A stretch of DNA of 64,000 nt from Trinickia symbiotica (GTDB taxonomy: Bacteria; Pseudomonadota; Gammaproteobacteria; Burkholderiales; Burkholderiaceae), in assembly GCF_002934455.1 (NCBI RefSeq), contig NZ_PTIR01000003.1, forward strand, positions 248,001-312,000. Direction: 5' to 3'. Both the position numbers and the translations under genes were made by a program. The notes beneath the pieces are model-generated. The model did not search any database, was not told where the DNA came from, and was given only the letters and a program-made list of their open reading frames with translations. Below, in pieces: positions 43,568 to 53,744 of the stretch. Numbering within the stretch: the stretch's first letter is position 1; the number at the start of each line of letters is the position of its first letter.

Positions 43568-44227
43568 TTACACGTTGGCTCCCGCTTCCTCCGGGAAGAG
43601 TGCGATGAAGTCAAGCATCTGCTCGCCAAGCAAATTCACGTGCGCTGACATGGCCTTGTCCGCAGCGTCTCCGTCTCCGCGCTCTATCGCCGCAATGACC
43701 TCCTCATGTTCGTCGATAGTATCGATCCGTCGACGCGTTTTCTGCGTGACGAGCTTGCGATAGGTCGAGACCCTGTTGCGCAAGCTTCGAGTCTGTTCGG
43801 CCAGAAACTCGTTCTGGCTCGCTTCATAGATGACCTCGTGGAAGCGTCGATTAACCTCGTAGAACCTATCGATTTCGTCGGAATGGACGATTGGTTTCAA
43901 CTCCAGTTGCGTCGCCCTCATCCGTTCGATCTGCTCACGCGTAGCTCTCCGTGCTGCGAGGCGGGCGCACAAACCTTCGAGCTCGGCCATCACTTGAAAC
44001 ATCTCGAGGAGCTTACGAGCCGACAGCGCGGCAACCATTGCCGGTTGGCGGGGCCTCATCGTAATCAGCCCCTCTGAAGCGAGTTGCCGCAGCGCTTCCC
44101 GAATGGGCGTGCGCGAACAGTCAAAACGTTCCGACAGTTCAGTCTCTTCCAGACGTGATCCAGGAGGCAGCGCCCCCGACAGAATCTCGCCCTCCAAGGT
44201 TGTCAGGATTTCATCAGCGCGGGTCAT
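43568..44227 (-). CDS. GntR-family regulator, FCD subfamily
   Basis: A 219-residue single winged-helix protein. Residues 1-68 are the GntR domain (LEETELSERFDCSRTPIREALRQL), followed by an FCD domain with metal-ligand-like positions (RFHEVIYEASQN, then the C-terminal HVNLLGEQML). Unlike regulators A and B it has one DNA-binding segment. Start at 44227, with AGAGAA upstream. It lies next to the ABC remnant, which may have been its target; it is divergent from the nucleoside operon. Fragments of this gene recur at 35946-36057. Confidence 0.9.
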   Translation of the reverse strand: MTRADEILTTLEGEILSGALPPGSRLEETELSERFDCSRTPIREALRQLASEGLITMRPRQPAMVAALSARKLLEMFQVMAELEGLCARLAARRATREQIERMRATQLELKPIVHSDEIDRFYEVNRRFHEVIYEASQNEFLAEQTRSLRNRVSTYRKLVTQKTRRRIDTIDEHEEVIAAIERGDGDAADKAMSAHVNLLGEQMLDFIALFPEEAGANV

Positions 44228-44879
44228 TGTGTTCTCTCAGCGCAAGTCTGTATGCGGTTAGGCAGCCTTCATTGTCGCACGATTTGAGAGGACGCCTCAA
44301 AACCTATGCGGCCGCAACGATTCATGGCGAATAACTTGGCCAAAGCTGGTGCCTCCCCTGGACAACCTTTTCGCTGCCCGATCTCACTTCATGGTTTTCA
44401 CCTACCCCCTCTCCTTCCTGCACATCCGTGTGACGCCCTGACATTGAGCGCTGGAAGGCTGATGCCCCTGGGGACTGTAAGGAAACGTCCTTGCCTGACA
44501 AGGAACTCGGGACCTTTTCGCGGCGAACCTTACGAATTCTTGGGACCGGCGAGGACCTTGCCGTGACGCGCTGACCCTCGGTTAGAATTCACTGATGCCT
44601 CTTGTTGTATTTTTATCAGTGGACTCTGTCGACACATGTGGGTAATGTTAGATACGTTGCATCGACATGTGAATGCAATAACGTCACTGTGGCGACGCAG
44701 CTTCGGCCAGCGATCGGCATTCACGGGGCGCCCCGGCGAGACCGAAGCAGGCACGCCGTGAAGTCAGATGACACGCACGGCAATGCGGCCGCGATGGGTC
44801 GGCGTTCGTCGCCGCCCACATTCGCGGTATGAGGAGATAAGCCGCTCAAGCGCGGCGCAGAAGACAAGGTTTGGACCAG
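44228..44879. other. long divergent intergenic region before the nucleoside operon
   Basis: About 650 bases without a convincing gene. It holds the promoters of the GntR gene and of the tsx operon, and a CytR-like site at 44656-44679. A related ACATGTG motif occurs at 44634 and 44665. The 5' untranslated part of tsx may be long. No terminator or repeat copy seen. Confidence 0.45.
44656..44679. promoter_or_regulatory. CytR-like operator (inverted GTTGCAT/ATGCAAT)
   Basis: GTTGCAT and ATGCAAT face each other across 10 bases. E. coli CytR recognises GTTGCATT octamers in such spacing in front of nucleoside genes. It lies about 200 bases upstream of tsx. The regulator in this organism is not in the window; a LacI-family protein is the guess. 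Confidence 0.45.
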
Positions 44880-45821
44880 ATGAACAATGTTTTTCCCTAC
44901 ACGAAAAGAATGGCCGCGCGCCGCACGAAGCTCGCTTTGTCAGCGAGCGCCATTTGCATCGCCGGACTGACGGGGATACCGTCCACGACCCGGGCTGACG
45001 AGGGAGCAGAGCCTACGACAAGTGCGCCCGCTGCCAGTCCCTACCTGTCCGACTGGATTCATCAGAGCATCGGCGTGGTCGGCTCGAAGGACATCCGCTT
45101 CGGCCCATATAAGGTTAATGATGTCTATGCCGAGTATGAGTACTGGGGCCGAAAGGGACCGTTTGATCTGTACGGTTACGTTGATGTTCCGCGCACTTTC
45201 GGCGTGGGCAACTCGCACGACGGTGGCTACACGAACAAGGGCTCGCCCCTCTTCACGGAGCAGGAACCGCGCATCTCAATCGATCATCTTGTCGGCCGTA
45301 GCCTCGCTATCGGCCCGGTGAAGGAATGGTACGTCGCCTTTGACTGGATTTACGATCAAGGTCACAACACGGCTGGCCGGCAGAACACGCTATATGCAGG
45401 TCTTGGCACCGATCTGGCGGCACCCGGAAAGATGTTTCTCTCTGCGAACTTCTACGCACGCCAGCAATTCGAAAACTACGGCGCGCCGAACGCAAACTCC
45501 TTCGACGGATTCCGCTTCCAGATGAAATACGGCTATCCCCTCGGGACCTACTGGGGAGGCAATCTGTCTTATTTCGGTTTCTTCAACTACGACTTCGGTT
45601 CACGCCTCGCCGAGCAAACACAGGGCGTTCGGAGCGACAACGCTTTTGTCGCTACGAACGTGCTGAACTACGAGTTCAAACACCTGCGCTTCTGGACCGC
45701 AGCCCGCTACTTCCATAACGGTGGACAGTGGGCTGGCAAGACACTCGACTTTGGCGACGGTCCGTTCGCGAATGCCTCCACGGGCTGGGGCTGGTATGCC
45801 TACGTTGGATACCGATTCTAA
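44880..45821 (+). CDS. tsx: nucleoside-specific outer-membrane channel (Tsx family)
   Basis: A 313-residue outer-membrane protein. N-terminal basic segment and hydrophobic stretch ending at TTRA form a signal peptide; the barrel begins LSDWIHQSIGVVGS and ends WGWYAYVGYRF with the terminal aromatic residue expected for outer-membrane insertion. DLYGYVDVPRTFG and PRISIDHLVGRSL are typical of Tsx/OmpK. The ATG at 44880 is preferred; ATG 44910 or TTG 44871 are possible. First gene of the nucleoside operon, 26 bases before nupC, so the substrate route runs Tsx, NupC, then phosphorolysis. Confidence 0.88.
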   Translation: MNNVFPYTKRMAARRTKLALSASAICIAGLTGIPSTTRADEGAEPTTSAPAASPYLSDWIHQSIGVVGSKDIRFGPYKVNDVYAEYEYWGRKGPFDLYGYVDVPRTFGVGNSHDGGYTNKGSPLFTEQEPRISIDHLVGRSLAIGPVKEWYVAFDWIYDQGHNTAGRQNTLYAGLGTDLAAPGKMFLSANFYARQQFENYGAPNANSFDGFRFQMKYGYPLGTYWGGNLSYFGFFNYDFGSRLAEQTQGVRSDNAFVATNVLNYEFKHLRFWTAARYFHNGGQWAGKTLDFGDGPFANASTGWGWYAYVGYRF

Positions 45822-45847
45822 ACTCACTCATCTTTGAAGGACGCATT

Positions 45848-47128
45848 GTGGAAGCTTTGCGCAGTGTATTCGGCATCGTTGCTTTGCTCGTGATCGCTTT
45901 CGCGATCTCCAACAATCGCAGGGCAATCAACCCTCGTACGGTGCTAGCAGCGCTCGCGCTGCAGCTCGCGATCGGCGCATTCGCGCTGTTCGTCCCGCTC
46001 GGGCGCGACGCGCTCGGCGCTATAGCGCGCGGCGTGGGCAGCATACTTCAGAACGGCGAGAGCGGGATCGCGTTCATGTTTGGCGGTCTGGTCGGTCCAA
46101 AAATGTTCGAGGTATTCGGCAGGGACGGCTTTTCCTACGCCCTCCGCGTCCTGCCGCTGATCATTTTCGTGACGGCACTGATCGCCGTGTTGTACTACCT
46201 GCACGTGATGAAATGGATAATCAAGGTCATTGGAAGCCTGCTCGCGAAGGTCATGGGCATCAGCTCGATCGAAGCCTACTCGGCGGTTGCCACCATCTTT
46301 CTCGGCCAACAAGAAATCCCCGCGCTCGTGAAGCCGTTCATCAAGAAGCTCTCGGGACCGCAAATCTTTGCGGTCATGAGTAGCGGCATGGCGTCGGTTG
46401 CGGGGGCTGCGTTGGCAGGCTATGCCATGCTCGGAGTAAAGATGGAATACCTGATCGCGGCGTCGTTCATGGCCGTGCCTGGTGGCATTCTCTTCGGCAA
46501 AATCATCTGTCCGGTTACCGAGCCGAATCAGATCGAGGTCGACTCTCTTGAGTTCGACGAAAAGCGGGCCGCCAACGTGATCGAAGCGGCTGCAGCGGGC
46601 GGAGCCGTGGGAATGAAGATCGCAGTGTACGTGGCCGCGATGTTGATTACTTTCATCGGCCTGATCGCGCTGCTCAATAACATGGTATCGGGCATTACGG
46701 GGTACTTCGGATTCCACGACGTGACCTTGCAGTACTTGCTCGGCATAATCTTTTCGCCCATTGCGTGGTTGATCGGTGTGCCGTGGCACGACGCATCCAT
46801 TGCCGGCAACTTCATCGGTGTGAAGCTCATCTTGAACGAGTACGTCGCCTACACCGGCCTGGCGCCATACCTACAAGCCACCACGCAGGTCATCGCAAGC
46901 GGTCTCCAGGTGCTCTCGCCGAAAACTTTGACGATTGTCTCATTCGCTCTTTGTGGCTTCGCCAACTTTTCGTCGATCGCAATTTTGACCGGCAGCTTCG
47001 GTGCGATTGACCCAGAGGTGCGGGGACGCGTCGCCAAATATGGGCTTCGAGCACTCGCGTCGGCCACTTTGTCGAATTTGATGAGCGCGACCATTGCAGG
47101 CCTCTTCGTCTCGCTCGCTGCAATGTAA
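45848..47128 (+). CDS. nupC: concentrative nucleoside transporter (NupC family)
   Basis: A 426-residue inner-membrane symporter. Family motifs: FVFGGLVG-like FMFGGLVGPKMFE, SIEAYSAVATIFLGQQEIPALVKP (substrate hairpin) and the nucleobase-contact motif ending in FANFSSIAILTG. It imports nucleosides with protons. The GTG at 45848 has GAAGGA six bases upstream; the long frame from 45728 overlaps tsx. Next to deoC after 139 bases. Confidence 0.92.
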   Translation: MEALRSVFGIVALLVIAFAISNNRRAINPRTVLAALALQLAIGAFALFVPLGRDALGAIARGVGSILQNGESGIAFMFGGLVGPKMFEVFGRDGFSYALRVLPLIIFVTALIAVLYYLHVMKWIIKVIGSLLAKVMGISSIEAYSAVATIFLGQQEIPALVKPFIKKLSGPQIFAVMSSGMASVAGAALAGYAMLGVKMEYLIAASFMAVPGGILFGKIICPVTEPNQIEVDSLEFDEKRAANVIEAAAAGGAVGMKIAVYVAAMLITFIGLIALLNNMVSGITGYFGFHDVTLQYLLGIIFSPIAWLIGVPWHDASIAGNFIGVKLILNEYVAYTGLAPYLQATTQVIASGLQVLSPKTLTIVSFALCGFANFSSIAILTGSFGAIDPEVRGRVAKYGLRALASATLSNLMSATIAGLFVSLAAM

Positions 47129-47267
47129 ATAAACAACGGTCTGCACCAATTGGACGCGTGAGTGCCGCGTCCAATTGTCATTTGGCTGCCGTCACGAAGG
47201 TTGATTTTCGTGCCCCCGGCTCGCTCTTTAACGTCTCCCCTCCACATCGAACGTAGACCTTACCCGG

Positions 47268-48065
47268 ATGACCTCAGAACTCGCCCAAGCTCCTGCACGC
47301 AATGAATTGACGGAATTGGCCCTCAAGGCGTTGCATTTGATCGACCTCACGTCGCTGAACTCGGACGACACCGACGAGCGGATCGAGGCCCTGGTCGCAT
47401 CGGCAGATACTCCCGTGGGCACGCCCGCAGCCCTATGCATTTACCCACGCTTCATCGGCACCGCGCGTAAGGCATTGCTCGCGCGCGGTCTGAAGATGCC
47501 GATTGCAACCGTCATCAATTTTCCGCAAGGTAATCCGGTACCGGGCGTTGCCGCGCGGGAGATCGCTGAGGCGGTGGCCTTGGGCGCAGACGAGGTCGAC
47601 GTTGTCTTTCCCTACCGAGCGCTGATCGATGGAGATGCCCAAGTTGGCCGCGAATTGATCGACCAAAGCCGTGCGGCGGCAGGCGGAAAGTGTCTGAAGG
47701 TCATCATCGAATCGGGCGAACTCAAGGATCCGCAACTGATCCGGCTGGCGAGCGAGATTTGCATCGAGGGCGGCGCCGATTTCCTTAAGACCTCGACGGG
47801 CAAAGTCCCTGTGAATGCAACCCTGGAGGCTGCACAAATCATGCTCGGGGCGATCCGCGGATCGGGCCGGATCGTTGGATTCAAGGCGGCAGGCGGCGTG
47901 CGAACCGCCGATGAAGCCGCGGCCTATCTCAAGCTTGCCGAGAGGATTCTCGGCCCGACATGGGTTACGCCGGCAAGGTTCCGCTTTGGCGCCTCAAGTC
48001 TGCTCGCGAACCTGCTGGCGACTCTTGGTCATGGCAACGCGCCGACTCAAAACAACGTGTACTAA
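47268..48065 (+). CDS. deoC: deoxyribose-phosphate aldolase
   Basis: A 265-residue TIM-barrel aldolase of the E. coli type. The Schiff-base lysine is in ADFLKTSTGKVPVNAT; the second Lys is in RIVGFKAAGGVRTADEA; HLIDLTSLNSDDTDE and ALCIYPRFI match the family N-terminal part. It splits 2-deoxyribose-5-phosphate into glyceraldehyde-3-phosphate and acetaldehyde. First catabolic enzyme gene of the operon, 15 bases before deoA. Confidence 0.95.
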   Translation: MTSELAQAPARNELTELALKALHLIDLTSLNSDDTDERIEALVASADTPVGTPAALCIYPRFIGTARKALLARGLKMPIATVINFPQGNPVPGVAAREIAEAVALGADEVDVVFPYRALIDGDAQVGRELIDQSRAAAGGKCLKVIIESGELKDPQLIRLASEICIEGGADFLKTSTGKVPVNATLEAAQIMLGAIRGSGRIVGFKAAGGVRTADEAAAYLKLAERILGPTWVTPARFRFGASSLLANLLATLGHGNAPTQNNVY

Positions 48066-48080
48066 AGGAGGGAGTATCAG

Positions 48081-49403
48081 ATGTTCCTTGCTCAAGAATT
48101 CATTCGGAAAAAGCGAGATGGTCTGACGGTGAGTCCGGAAGACGTCACCGCTTTCATCCAAGGGATCACCGACGGAAGCATTTCGGAAGGACAGATCGCG
48201 GCTTTCGCGATGACGGTGTTCTTCAATGAACTTAATGTCAACGAGCGGGTAGCATTGACGTTGGCACAGCGCGATTCCGGTACCGTACTCGATTGGTCTT
48301 CGTTCGATCTCAACGGACCGATCGTCGACAAGCACTCGACCGGTGGCGTCGGCGACGTGGTCTCGCTGATGCTGGGACCGATGGTGGCTGCGTGCGGCGG
48401 CTACGTACCGATGATCTCTGGTCGCGGTCTTGGTCACACTGGAGGGACGCTCGACAAACTCCAATCGATTCCGGGATACAACATCACCCCCGATACCCAG
48501 ACTTTCCAACGTATCGTGCGCGAAATTGGTGTCGCGATTATCGGCCAGACTCTTCAACTCGCGCCTGCGGACCAGCGCATCTATTCGGTACGTGACGTAA
48601 CGGCGACCGTCGAATCGATTTCGCTGATCACCGCATCGATCTTGTCGAAAAAGCTCTCGGCCGGCCTCACAGGTTTGGTCATGGACGTGAAAGTCGGTTC
48701 CGGTGCAGTAATGCCTACGTTCGAAAAGTCCGTAGAACTTGCAGCGAGCATCGTCGACGTAGGTAATGGCGCCGGAATGAAAACGACGGCGGTCCTGAGC
48801 GACATGAACCAGCCTCTCGCGCCGGTTGCCGGCAACGCGACCGAGGTGCGATGCGCTATTGACTATCTCACCGGGAAAACCCGCCCGAAGCGCCTGCACG
48901 ACGTCACTATGACGCTTGCATCTCAGATGCTCCAGGTTAGCGGCCTCGCTCCTGACGAGCCGGCTGCGAGCGCAATGCTGAACCGCGCGCTTGACTCCGG
49001 TGCCGCTGCAGAGCGGTTCGAAAAAATGGTCAACGCTCTCGGTGGTCCCACAGACTTCATTAACGCCGTCGATCGGCATCTTCCGGATGCGCCGGTAAAA
49101 GTACCGGTTCCCGCACCGAGAACCGGTTGGGTTCAACGTGTCGACTGCCGGGCCGTTGGGATGGCTGTGGTCGCTTTGGGGGGCGGGCGCATGCGAGCGG
49201 AAGATGTGATCGATCCCACCGTTGGTGTTTCGGGAGTGGCAGAGTTGGGGCAAATGGTCGAGGCCGGATATCCGCTCGGTTACGTCCATGCGCGCGATGA
49301 GGCTGCCGCGGCACGTGCCGTTGCAGACTTGCAGCGCGCGTATACGCTCGGCGACGAACGTGAGCAGGAGCCGCCAACCATTCATCGAGTTATGTGCCAA
49401 TAG
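48081..49403 (+). CDS. deoA: thymidine phosphorylase
   Basis: A 440-residue homologue of DeoA. The phosphate-binding [16 protein letters not shown], the family signature [15 protein letters not shown] and the pyrimidine contacts near SIPGYNI and [17 protein letters not shown] are present. It turns thymidine and phosphate into thymine and deoxyribose-1-phosphate. GGAGGG is eight bases before the ATG. Followed by deoB after 21 bases. Confidence 0.95.
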   Translation: MFLAQEFIRKKRDGLTVSPEDVTAFIQGITDGSISEGQIAAFAMTVFFNELNVNERVALTLAQRDSGTVLDWSSFDLNGPIVDKHSTGGVGDVVSLMLGPMVAACGGYVPMISGRGLGHTGGTLDKLQSIPGYNITPDTQTFQRIVREIGVAIIGQTLQLAPADQRIYSVRDVTATVESISLITASILSKKLSAGLTGLVMDVKVGSGAVMPTFEKSVELAASIVDVGNGAGMKTTAVLSDMNQPLAPVAGNATEVRCAIDYLTGKTRPKRLHDVTMTLASQMLQVSGLAPDEPAASAMLNRALDSGAAAERFEKMVNALGGPTDFINAVDRHLPDAPVKVPVPAPRTGWVQRVDCRAVGMAVVALGGGRMRAEDVIDPTVGVSGVAELGQMVEAGYPLGYVHARDEAAAARAVADLQRAYTLGDEREQEPPTIHRVMCQ

Positions 49404-49424
49404 ATGCTTGAGGAGTGAGCAGCC

Positions 49425-50654
49425 ATGCGAGCAATCGTTCTAGTTTTGGATTCACTAGGTATTGGCGCAACACCAGATGCCGATCGCTTCGGTGACATCG
49501 GTGCCAATACTCTCGGCCATATAGCAGCGCGTTGTGCCGGTGGTCATTGTGACGTCGCAGGCGGCCGGAAAGGTCCATTGCACATCCCTAACCTCGAGGA
49601 ACTGGGTCTGGGGCTTGCGAGCCAACTGGCTTCCGGCCGTATCCCCGACGGTTTGCACGTCGCCCCCTCGTTATCCGGCGCCTATGGCGCTGCATGCGAA
49701 CGCTCGACTGGCAAGGACACACCATCCGGGCACTGGGAAATGGCAGGCGTCCCCGTGACGTTCGACTGGGGATATTTCAGTGCCCCGACGAACACCTTTC
49801 CGCATGAGTTGCTTGAGAAGATCGTGAGCCGCGCGAATCTTCCGGGCTACCTCGGCAACTGCCACGCATCGGGTACGGAAATCATCTTTGCACTCGGCGA
49901 GGAACACGTTAGAACGGGAAAGCCGATTTTCTATGCTTCTGCAGACTCTCTTTTTCAGATCGCTTGCCACGAAGACCGTTTCGGCCTGGAGCAGCTATAT
50001 CGTCTATGTGAGATCGTCCGCGAGGAAGTCGACGCGTACAACATTTGCCGGGTCATCGCACGACCTTTCAACGGCGAGACGGCAGAAACTTTCCGCCGAA
50101 CCGGTAACCGAAGGGATCTGGCAGTGCCGCCCCCGGCACCCACGGTGCTTGAAAAGCTCCATTTCGCTGGCGGCCAGGTCATTGCTATCGGCAAGATCTC
50201 CGACATTTTCGCAGGCGTCGGGGTGACGCAGAAACTGTTCGCGCATGGGATCGACGAACTCTGGGAAGTCACGTTGAATGCCGTCCGCGACGCACCCGAA
50301 TTCAGCATCGTGATGACAAACTTCGTCGACTTCGATCAAAGTTTTGGTCACCGCCGTGATGTCGCAGGCTATGCAACTGCCCTCGAGCAATTCGACCGGC
50401 GGTTGCCTGATCTTAGAGCGCTGCTGCGAGATGACGATGTCCTGATACTCACCGCCGATCATGGCTGTGACCCGACCTGGCCCGGCAGCGATCACACGCG
50501 AGAACATGTTCCCGTGCTGGTCTCCGGCCCGAGAGTCCCTTGTCAAAACCTCGGCGTGCGGGAGTCCTTCGCTGATATCGGGCAGAGTCTCGCGGTGTGG
50601 TTCGGTCTGCCCGCCTTTCCCGACGGCCGCTCGTTTTTGACCGGTAGGGCGTGA
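49425..50654 (+). CDS. deoB: phosphopentomutase
   Basis: A 409-residue alkaline-phosphatase-fold dimetal enzyme. [13 protein letters not shown] at the N-terminus holds the metal Asp; [12 protein letters not shown] contains the phosphorylated Thr; [14 protein letters not shown] and [23 protein letters not shown] carry further Asp and His ligands. It converts (deoxy)ribose-1-phosphate to the 5-phosphate, linking the phosphorylases to DeoC. The start at 49425 has a ribosome site (AGGAG) about ten bases upstream. Confidence 0.95.
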   Translation: MRAIVLVLDSLGIGATPDADRFGDIGANTLGHIAARCAGGHCDVAGGRKGPLHIPNLEELGLGLASQLASGRIPDGLHVAPSLSGAYGAACERSTGKDTPSGHWEMAGVPVTFDWGYFSAPTNTFPHELLEKIVSRANLPGYLGNCHASGTEIIFALGEEHVRTGKPIFYASADSLFQIACHEDRFGLEQLYRLCEIVREEVDAYNICRVIARPFNGETAETFRRTGNRRDLAVPPPAPTVLEKLHFAGGQVIAIGKISDIFAGVGVTQKLFAHGIDELWEVTLNAVRDAPEFSIVMTNFVDFDQSFGHRRDVAGYATALEQFDRRLPDLRALLRDDDVLILTADHGCDPTWPGSDHTREHVPVLVSGPRVPCQNLGVRESFADIGQSLAVWFGLPAFPDGRSFLTGRA

Positions 50655-50780
50655 GTGGGGACATCGGGGCCTAGGTACCCAACTTCTCCTCGCCCCTAAC
50701 GTTGAGCGGCCGCACGCCGGCTCGTGTTCGCTCGCGCGTCAGTTCCTGCGAGGTACTCCAATCGTCAAACAGAGGCATAT

Positions 50781-51548
50781 ATGAACGAAACCGAATCTGT
50801 TATCGGTCGCAAGAAGCGACACGTCGAAATTGGTGCGACAGCACTACCGCGCTGCGTCTTACTACCAGGCGATCCAGCGCGAGTTCCAGTAATCGGCAGT
50901 ACGTGGGATAGGTATGAGGACGTCTCCTTCGTTCGCGAATATCGACTCGGCGTTGGTGCCATCGGCGGCATATCCGTCGCCGCGTGTTCGACCGGCATCG
51001 GTGGCCCCTCCACGGAAATTGCGGTGCTAGAGCTTGCTGAGGCTGGTCCCGATACGTTCATCAGGGTCGGCACCTGCGCGGCCCTCCAAGAACATATCAG
51101 GCCGGGAGATCTAGTCATTCAGCACTCCGCAGTCAGACTTACCGGTACAGTCGACGCGTACGTCAACCGCGATTTTCCTTCGGTTGCCGATCTCCAGGTT
51201 ACGAACGCGCTCATCGCAGCGTGCAATGAGCTTGGCATCAAATACCACGTGGGCATGACGGCTAGCGTTGATTCCTTTTATGGCGGGCAAGGCAATCCCC
51301 TGCCAGGTGGACATTCGATGACTGACCTCACAGGCCCTGCAGAGTATCTGCGGTCCCGAAAGGTTGCGACGTTTGAAATGGAAGCGGCGACGCTCTTCGT
51401 ACTCGGCTCGCTCTTCGGACTTCGAACCGGAAGCGTCTGCGTGGTCGGTTCTAACCGGGTTACCAATGAACGGCTCGAAGTCGACACCGCAGTCCTTCCT
51501 GCTTGCACTGTCGCGTCGATGGCCGCGGCATCCCTCTCGCTCCGGTAG
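50781..51548 (+). CDS. udp: nucleoside phosphorylase, uridine phosphorylase type
   Basis: A 255-residue PNP_UDP_1 protein. LLPGDPARVPVIG binds phosphate, RVGTCAALQ is the central strand, and VATFEMEAATLFVLGSL holds the ribose-binding Glu. The ATG at 50781 follows an AGAGG site; the frame from 50724 has no similarity. It cleaves uridine (possibly deoxyuridine) to the base and sugar-1-phosphate. It takes the place held by deoD in the E. coli deo operon, so this operon seems aimed at pyrimidine nucleosides. Last gene, followed by a strong terminator. Confidence 0.88.
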   Translation: MNETESVIGRKKRHVEIGATALPRCVLLPGDPARVPVIGSTWDRYEDVSFVREYRLGVGAIGGISVAACSTGIGGPSTEIAVLELAEAGPDTFIRVGTCAALQEHIRPGDLVIQHSAVRLTGTVDAYVNRDFPSVADLQVTNALIAACNELGIKYHVGMTASVDSFYGGQGNPLPGGHSMTDLTGPAEYLRSRKVATFEMEAATLFVLGSLFGLRTGSVCVVGSNRVTNERLEVDTAVLPACTVASMAAASLSLR

Positions 51549-51632
51549 TTACTCGCTGCGAATCATTGATACGGCTCTCTACAATACGCCGTAGGCCGGC
51601 CAGGCTACCTCGCAATTAAGGAAAGTATGAGA

Positions 51633-51660
51633 AGTGCCGGGCACACGTGTGCCCGGCACT
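51633..51660. terminator. bidirectional terminator, perfect 28-base palindrome
   Basis: AGTGCCGGGCACAC is followed directly by its exact reverse complement. It lies in the convergent gap between udp and the chemoreceptor gene. There is no long T run on either side, so it may act as a Rho-independent terminator only in part. Confidence 0.65.
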
Positions 51661-51757
51661 CCTTCAATCGCGAACACTGCAGTCGGCCCAATTCGTTTTC
51701 GCTGGCGAATGAGGTCATGCCGCCGACGAAGCCGTAAGCATCCGCACAAAACGTTGC

Positions 51758-53620
51758 CTAAACGCGATCGTCGACTTTGAACGCCGAAACCAGTCTCGTC
51801 AGTTCCGCCGCCTGTTGTTTCAAACTATCCGCAGCCGCCGCGCTTTCTTCCACCAAAGCCGCATTTTGCTGGGTCGTCTGATCCAGCGACTGCACGGCAC
51901 ACTGGATTTGATCGATGCCTGCGCTCTGCTCTAAACTCGCCTCGGCAATCTCGCGCATCATCGCACTCACGCCTTGCACCTGCGCAACAACGTCACCCAT
52001 CACCTTGCCGGCCTGGCTGACGAGCAGCGACCCGGCGCTCACTGTTCCCGCGCTGTGCTCGATTAGTGCCTTGATCTCCTTGGCCGCCTGTGCACTTCGC
52101 TGCGCCAGATTTCGCACCTCCGTCGCAACGACAGCGAACCCCCGCCCCTGCTCCCCGGCCCTGGCCGCTTCCACCGCCGCATTCAATGCGAGAATGTTTG
52201 TCTGAAACGAAATACTGTCCATCATGGCGATGATCTCAGAGATCCGCTGCGACGCCGCGCTGATCTGCTCCATCGTGCTAACGACATCACCGACAATCTG
52301 TCCACCACGCGCCGCTGCATCCGACGCGCCGCCGATCGACTCGGCGGCGGTCGTGGCCCTCTCGGTGTTGTTTCGCACGACCGCCGTGATCTGCTCCATC
52401 GACGACGCGGTCCGCTCGAGATTGCTTGACTGCTCTTCCGTCCGTTGGCTGAGATCCGCATTGCCCGACGCGATCTGCGTCGCCCCTGTCGCGATCGCCG
52501 CAGAAGCCGCGCGAATCCGGTGCACGAGCCTGGACAACGACGATACGAATCGGTTGAATGCTTCGGACAACTGCCCGATCTCGTCCTGGCTATCAACCGT
52601 CATGCGGCGCGTCAAGTCGCCCTGCCCGCTGGCGATCTCCGACAGCAGCATCGCCGCGCGCCGGATCGGCGAACTAACCGCACGCCCGACCAGCCAGATC
52701 ACGATCAGCGAGACACTCAGTCCCGCCACCGCCGCTACCAGCGTCGCACTCAGGATCGCCCGCGTCACCGGCCCGAGCAATTCAGCCTGCGGCACCTCAA
52801 CCACCACATACGAATCCAGCTCAGGAACGAACGACGTCGCGATGAAGCGGGATCCGCGGTCGCCCACATAGCACAGGTACGCATAGGGCTTGCCTGCCAG
52901 AAGCACCGACGACACATCGTGGGGCAGCCCTCGCTCATCCTTCAGGAAATGCTTGCCGTCCATTAGCGAAGTTTCACGGTGCATGATAATCGTCCCGTCT
53001 GAACGCACGAGATACGCCAATCCGGTTTCGCCGATTCCATAGCCCTTGATCGCCTTCGCCAGCTCCTCCGCGGAAAAGGCAATACTGGCGGCGCCGATGG
53101 GCGTGCCGTTAAGCTCGACGCGACTGTTGATGAACATGAGGTCGACAGTCCCCTCGTGATCCATGTTCACTTCGAATGGCTTGCGGGACGATAGGAAGCG
53201 CGGCAGCCACTGATCTTTATCGGTAAGCTTCTGCTGCAGGCCGGCCTCGTTGTAGTAGTTGCCGCTCTTCACCGACGCCCAGCCCACGGATGTCGCCTTC
53301 TGCTCGTCCTTCACATTCCGCGCCAGCTGGATCCAGTTGCGTGCGCTGGCGTCGGGTTCTCCGTCGGCTTCCCATTGAAGCAGGAACGCATCGCGCGCCA
53401 AAGTACGCACTGCAGCGATCGGCCCGGCCATCTGACGCTGTACGTCAGCGCGAATGCCATTGACGGCACTGGGCAATTCCTCCTGGATTACGCGATCGCG
53501 TACCGCACCGCTGATCAAACAGACGCTCAGGCCGCTCGAAATAGCGACGAATACGAGCAGACAACTCGCCATGCTGACAACCAGCTTGTTCTGAATAGAA
53601 AGTTTGCGCCAGAATTGCAT
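51758..53620 (-). CDS. methyl-accepting chemotaxis protein with Cache sensor domain
   Basis: A 620-residue chemoreceptor. First membrane helix at about 12-35; a periplasmic dCache-like domain at about 40-280 ([44 protein letters not shown]); second helix near 285-310; HAMP at about 310-365; and a signalling domain with the hairpin tip [32 protein letters not shown]. No CheR-docking pentapeptide at the C-terminus (ends KVDDRV). A single gene with its own promoter. The ligand may be an amino or organic acid, as for related Cache receptors. Confidence 0.92.
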   Translation of the reverse strand: MQFWRKLSIQNKLVVSMASCLLVFVAISSGLSVCLISGAVRDRVIQEELPSAVNGIRADVQRQMAGPIAAVRTLARDAFLLQWEADGEPDASARNWIQLARNVKDEQKATSVGWASVKSGNYYNEAGLQQKLTDKDQWLPRFLSSRKPFEVNMDHEGTVDLMFINSRVELNGTPIGAASIAFSAEELAKAIKGYGIGETGLAYLVRSDGTIIMHRETSLMDGKHFLKDERGLPHDVSSVLLAGKPYAYLCYVGDRGSRFIATSFVPELDSYVVVEVPQAELLGPVTRAILSATLVAAVAGLSVSLIVIWLVGRAVSSPIRRAAMLLSEIASGQGDLTRRMTVDSQDEIGQLSEAFNRFVSSLSRLVHRIRAASAAIATGATQIASGNADLSQRTEEQSSNLERTASSMEQITAVVRNNTERATTAAESIGGASDAAARGGQIVGDVVSTMEQISAASQRISEIIAMMDSISFQTNILALNAAVEAARAGEQGRGFAVVATEVRNLAQRSAQAAKEIKALIEHSAGTVSAGSLLVSQAGKVMGDVVAQVQGVSAMMREIAEASLEQSAGIDQIQCAVQSLDQTTQQNAALVEESAAAADSLKQQAAELTRLVSAFKVDDRV

Positions 53621-53744
53621 GCTTAGAGTTGCTCTTGATAACAGTTGGGTATGAGCCTGCCTGATTGATCGGCATGCCGTCGCAAAACCGCATCACTGAA
53701 TGGGAATTCGGGATCTGGTCGCTCCGCGCAGCCGGTTCGCCACT

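Noticed and set aside
47994-49400. 468-residue minus-strand open frame
   Set aside because: Antisense to deoA, whose coding evidence is unambiguous.
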